NCBI RefSeq assembly: GCF_946480385.1
Contig: NZ_CAMLJP010000141.1
Span: 1 to 14,220, forward strand
Direction of reading: 5' to 3'
Length of the DNA stretch: 14,220 nucleotides
DNA from: an uncultured Azospirillum sp.
GTDB lineage: Bacteria > Pseudomonadota > Alphaproteobacteria > Azospirillales > Azospirillaceae
Part shown: positions 11,218 through 14,220 of the stretch, piece after piece
How the letters are laid out: every line of letters begins with the position of its first letter
Position numbering within the stretch: the stretch's first letter is position 1
The notes under the pieces: generated by a model
What the model was told of the DNA's origin: nothing
What the model saw: only the letters and a program-made list of their open reading frames with translations
The model's database searches: none
Made by a program: the position numbers and the translations under genes

Positions 11218-13554
11218 CTACTCCCTCACCACATAGGTGAAGTAGCGGATCACGCCCTTCGCGTCGGTCTCGCGGTACAGGCCCTGGATTTCGTTGTCGA
11301 AGCCTGGGAACCGGTTGGCGCTTTCCTGGAAGACCTTCAGATAGTCGATCATCGGCTTCGCCCGCTCGTCCAGTCTTTCGCCGGGAACGATGGTGGCGAT
11401 GCCCGGCGGATAGACGACCCACAGGGTGGTGGCGATGCGGCCGGCGATCTCGTCGATCGGCAGGTAATCGACGGTGTTGCGCACCAGATGGCGCGTCGCC
11501 TCGCGCGGCGGCATCGCCATGGCCGGCAGATGCTCCGGCCGGAAGATGGCGCGCTGCAGGGCGCTGGTGTTCTTCTCCCGATAGAAGGCGTGCATCTCGG
11601 CGCAGAGGTCGCGCAGGCGCCGGCCGAGATAATGGGCGCGCCGCTTGGCGACGAATTCGGGGATGACCTCCTCCAGCGGGGCGTTGTCGTCGTGCAGCCG
11701 CTTGAAGGCGACCAGGCCGCTCAGCAGCGTGCCGGCCTTACTCGATTCCACGCCGGGCGTCAGCAGGAACAGCAGGGAGTTCAGGTCGTTCTTTTCCGGA
11801 ACGATGCGGTTCTCGCGCAGATACTGCGCCACCACCGGGGCCGGGATGCCGTGATCGCCGTAGGCGCCGCTGTGGCGGTCGAAACCGGGGGTCAGCAGCG
11901 TCAGCTTGTTGGGGTCGGTCATGGCATAGCCCGGCCCGACATGCTGGAAGCCGTGCCAGTCGGCGCCGGGGGCGAATTCCCAATGGCGCACGTCGGTCGC
12001 CAGCTCGTCGGTCGGCACCTCCTCCCACGCGGTCGGGACGCCGTTGCGGGTGACGCGGTCGGGCACGAAGGGGTCGAAGAACCAGCGCTTGGCCGGGTCG
12101 CTCTCGCGCTCCTCGAACTCGCGGCGGATGGCGCGGATCTTCTTGCGCAGCTCGATGCCCAGCCGGATCGTGTCGTCCCACAGCACCTCACCCGACCGCC
12201 CCTTCATCATCTGCGCCCCGACATCTAGCGAGGCGAACAGCGGGTAGAAGGGCGAGGTGGAGGCGTGCAGCAGGAAGGTCTCGTTGAAGCGGCGATGCTC
12301 CACCCGGCGGCGCTGCCCCTTGATGTGGTTGTCCTTCACATGGATCTGCGAGGCCTGCGAGAAGCTGGCCAACTGCTTGTGGGTGGACTGGGTGGCGATG
12401 ATGCCGGGATGGCCGTCATGCAGCCCTTCCAGCCCCATGGCGAAATGGCCCTTGAACAGCGGATGGAACTTCAGGAACCCCGCCCAAGCCTCGTCGAACA
12501 GGATATAGTCGCAGAGCTTGCCGATCCGCTCCAGCATCATCTGGGCGTTGTAGATGGTGCCGTCATAGCTGCACTGCTGGATCACCGCGGCGCGGAAAGG
12601 GCGCTCGCGCTTCCAGGCGTCGGGGTCCTTGACCAGCGGGTTGCGGCGGATGCGCTCGCGGATCACCTCCTCGTCCAGTGCCTGCGGGTCGATCGGGCCG
12701 ATCAGGCCATGGGCGTTGCGCTCGGTCTCCAGGAAGATCGGGATGCCGCCGCCCAGGAACAGGCCGCCATGATGGGCCGCCTTGTGGTTGTTGCGGTCGA
12801 ACAGCACGAGGTCGTCTTCGGCCACCAGCGCCGACAGCACGATCTTGTTCGAGGCCGAGGTGCCGTTCAGCACGAAGTAGGTGCGCTCGGCCCCGAAGAT
12901 GCGGGCGGCCTCCTTCTGCGCCTGGAGCGCCGGCCCTTCGTGGACCAGCAGGTCGCCCATCTCCAGCACCGAATTGTCGATGTCGTCGCGGAACACCGCC
13001 TCGCCCAGATGCTCGACGAAGATCCGGCCGATCGGGCTGCGGCTGTAGAAGATGCCGCCATTGTGGCCGGGACAGGTCCAGAGCTGGTTGCCCTCCTCCG
13101 CATAATCGACCAGCGCGCCGAAGAAGGGAGTCTTCAGCGTGTCGGCATACTGCTTCAGCCGGCTGACCAGATTCTTGGCGATGAACTCCGGCGTCTCCTC
13201 CGCCAGGAAGATGTAGCCGTCGACCTGGTTCAGCACGTCGACCGGGATGTTCTCCAGCCGCTGGCGGCGGACCAGCAGGATGATCGGCATCTCCAGCCCG
13301 CGCTGGCGGGCGAAGGCGATCAGCGAGGCCTGCTTGCCGTCGGCGCCGCGCTTGCCCCAATCGACGATCATGCAGCCGATGGCGGCATCGGTGCGGATCG
13401 CCAGCTCGGCATCCTCGACCCGGCGGGCGCGCACCACCTCGAAGCCCATCCGCTCCACTTCCGACAGGATCTGCTGAAGCCGCATGCCCTCCAACTCGTC
13501 CACCTCGAAGGCGGGGGCGCAGACCAGGAAGTTGAAGCGGCGGAAGAAATCCAT
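11218..13554 (-). CDS. Orn/Lys/Arg decarboxylase, fold type I, ornithine-decarboxylase-like
   Basis: A 778-aa bacterial-type amino-acid decarboxylase that would convert ornithine to putrescine or lysine/arginine to cadaverine/agmatine. Layout: N-terminal response-regulator-like wing domain (about 1-135), PLP domain with WTCPGHNGG (159-167), GTSASN (231-236), D354 in ILFDEAWAGF and Schiff-base K393 in TQSTHKQLASFSQAS, then the C-terminal domain. WHGF, DPNKLTLLTPGFD and YLRENRIVPEKNDLNSLLFLLTP agree with SpeC/SpeF-type ornithine decarboxylases as remembered, so ornithine is the best guess. ATG 13554 is preceded by GGAG at nine bases. It lies downstream of a chemotaxis-receptor gene on the same strand across a 130-bp gap, which holds a small hairpin (13578-13592) and no convincing promoter. 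Substrate specificity is not certain. Confidence 0.9.
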   Translation of the reverse strand: MDFFRRFNFLVCAPAFEVDELEGMRLQQILSEVERMGFEVVRARRVEDAELAIRTDAAIGCMIVDWGKRGADGKQASLIAFARQRGLEMPIILLVRRQRLENIPVDVLNQVDGYIFLAEETPEFIAKNLVSRLKQYADTLKTPFFGALVDYAEEGNQLWTCPGHNGGIFYSRSPIGRIFVEHLGEAVFRDDIDNSVLEMGDLLVHEGPALQAQKEAARIFGAERTYFVLNGTSASNKIVLSALVAEDDLVLFDRNNHKAAHHGGLFLGGGIPIFLETERNAHGLIGPIDPQALDEEVIRERIRRNPLVKDPDAWKRERPFRAAVIQQCSYDGTIYNAQMMLERIGKLCDYILFDEAWAGFLKFHPLFKGHFAMGLEGLHDGHPGIIATQSTHKQLASFSQASQIHVKDNHIKGQRRRVEHRRFNETFLLHASTSPFYPLFASLDVGAQMMKGRSGEVLWDDTIRLGIELRKKIRAIRREFEERESDPAKRWFFDPFVPDRVTRNGVPTAWEEVPTDELATDVRHWEFAPGADWHGFQHVGPGYAMTDPNKLTLLTPGFDRHSGAYGDHGIPAPVVAQYLRENRIVPEKNDLNSLLFLLTPGVESSKAGTLLSGLVAFKRLHDDNAPLEEVIPEFVAKRRAHYLGRRLRDLCAEMHAFYREKNTSALQRAIFRPEHLPAMAMPPREATRHLVRNTVDYLPIDEIAGRIATTLWVVYPPGIATIVPGERLDERAKPMIDYLKVFQESANRFPGFDNEIQGLYRETDAKGVIRYFTYVVRE

Positions 13555-13684
13555 GCGACGGGTCTCCGGAAGGACTGGGCGGTTCGGCCGCCGGACGACG
13601 TTCGGCGGGGGCGGCCTCGCGACGGCGCGTCACGCTACAACAGCACCGTGACAGATGTATGACGCCTGGACGGTCCGCCGCCGC

Positions 13685-14220
13685 TCAGGCGGCCCGGATC
13701 GAGGAGAGGAACGCGGCGACCTGGGCATGCAGCGACGCCGCCTCGCCGGACAGCGCGGCGGCTGCGGTCTTGACCTGATCGGCCGCCGCCTCGGTGTCGC
13801 GGGCCGCCGCCTCGACGCCGCCGATGTGAGTGGACACCTGACTGGTTCCCTGCGCCGCCTCCTGGGTGTTGCGCGCGATTTCCCGCGTCGCCGCGCTCTG
13901 CTGCTCGACGGCGGCGGCAATGGTGGCGGAGATCTGGCTGATGGACCGGATCGTCGTCCCGACATTGCGGATCGCCGCGACCGTCTCGCCGCTCACCGCC
14001 TGGATTTCCTGGATCTGCGCGGTGATCTCCTCCGTCGCCCGCGCGGTCGAGGTGGCGAGGTTCTTCACCTCCTGCGCCACGACGGCGAAGCCCTTGCCGG
14101 CCTCTCCGGCCCGCGCCGCCTCGATGGTGGCGTTCAGCGCCAGCAGATTGGTCTGGCTGGCGATCTCGGTGATCAGGTGGGCGACCTCGCCGATCCGGGC
14201 GGCGGCGGACGACAGCCCCT
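13685..14220 (-). CDS. Methyl-accepting chemotaxis protein, C-terminal signalling domain (5' end outside window)
   Basis: The C-terminal 178 residues of a transmembrane or soluble chemoreceptor that controls CheA through CheW. The minus-strand frame is open to the window edge. It includes the near-invariant hairpin tip, [21 protein letters not shown] followed by [17 protein letters not shown], then the descending coiled-coil helix with methylation-type Glu/Gln/Ala/Thr heptads. The GTG at 14080 is the second Val of FAVVAQ and not a start. The protein ends [10 protein letters not shown], without an NWETF-type CheR/CheB tether. The sensory domain is outside the window, so the ligand is unknown. 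Receptors with this ending are numerous in Azospirillum-like genomes. Confidence 0.93.
   Translation of the reverse strand, partial: GLSSAAARIGEVAHLITEIASQTNLLALNATIEAARAGEAGKGFAVVAQEVKNLATSTARATEEITAQIQEIQAVSGETVAAIRNVGTTIRSISQISATIAAAVEQQSAATREIARNTQEAAQGTSQVSTHIGGVEAAARDTEAAADQVKTAAAALSGEAASLHAQVAAFLSSIRAA

Noticed and set aside
10051..12228. 725-codon plus-strand open frame spanning the phospho-lyase 3' part and the decarboxylase
   Set aside because: Arg/Gly/Pro-rich without recognisable motifs; it covers two well-supported genes in other frames and crosses the terminator-like hairpin.
13578..13592. GGCGG-TTCGG-CCGCC hairpin upstream of the decarboxylase as a terminator or riboswitch
   Set aside because: A five-bp stem is common by chance at this GC content; no U tract and no conserved aptamer core is visible.
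12265..13662. 465-codon plus-strand open frame opposite the decarboxylase
   Set aside because: Shadow of the decarboxylase codon bias; no domain and no ribosome binding site.

Overview
The window looks like chromosomal or large-replicon DNA of a high-GC alphaproteobacterium, most likely of the Azospirillum/Rhodospirillales type. This is inferred from the strong G/C third-position bias, the gene families and the methyl-accepting chemotaxis protein tail; no rRNA or other marker gene confirms it. I see no tRNA, rRNA, insertion sequence, integrase, prophage gene or CRISPR array. Genes are tightly packed and no gene-free stretch exceeds about 215 bases.

Left part (1-4063). The window opens inside a class III aminotransferase resembling plant pyruvate-dependent GABA transaminase. 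Convergent to it is a minus-strand cluster, in transcription order a YqaA-type DedA-like membrane protein, a YchJ-type SEC-C protein and a YkgJ-type cysteine-cluster protein. Divergent from this cluster is a nickel/cobalt efflux pair: a CsoR/RcnR-type repressor and RcnA with a His-rich loop. The 212-bp divergent region carries two copies of the same 18-bp sequence with a GGGGG core, one overlapping each predicted promoter. The cysteine-rich cluster may therefore share metal control with the efflux pair.

Middle part (4064-7208). A minus-strand operon of an FAH-family hydrolase (TTG start) and a DHRS6-like short-chain dehydrogenase matches the last two steps of the non-phosphorylated L-fucose/L-rhamnose pathway. 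A divergent GntR/FCD regulator probably controls it. A class I SAM-dependent methyltransferase follows the regulator.

Right-centre part (7141-11152). A second GntR/FCD regulator sits between a divergent Asp/Glu-racemase-like gene and a downstream pair. The pair is an aminoglycoside-phosphotransferase-fold kinase like mammalian 5-hydroxylysine kinase and a class III PLP enzyme like the AGXT2L phospho-lyases. A perfect TGATGCATCA palindrome lies in both promoter regions and is the likely operator. The predicted logic is to phosphorylate an amino alcohol such as 5-hydroxylysine, then eliminate phosphate and ammonia.

Right end (11153-14220). A hairpin separates this cluster from a convergent 778-aa fold-type I ornithine/lysine/arginine decarboxylase, most like SpeC/SpeF ornithine decarboxylases. 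The window ends in the C-terminal signalling domain of a chemotaxis receptor.
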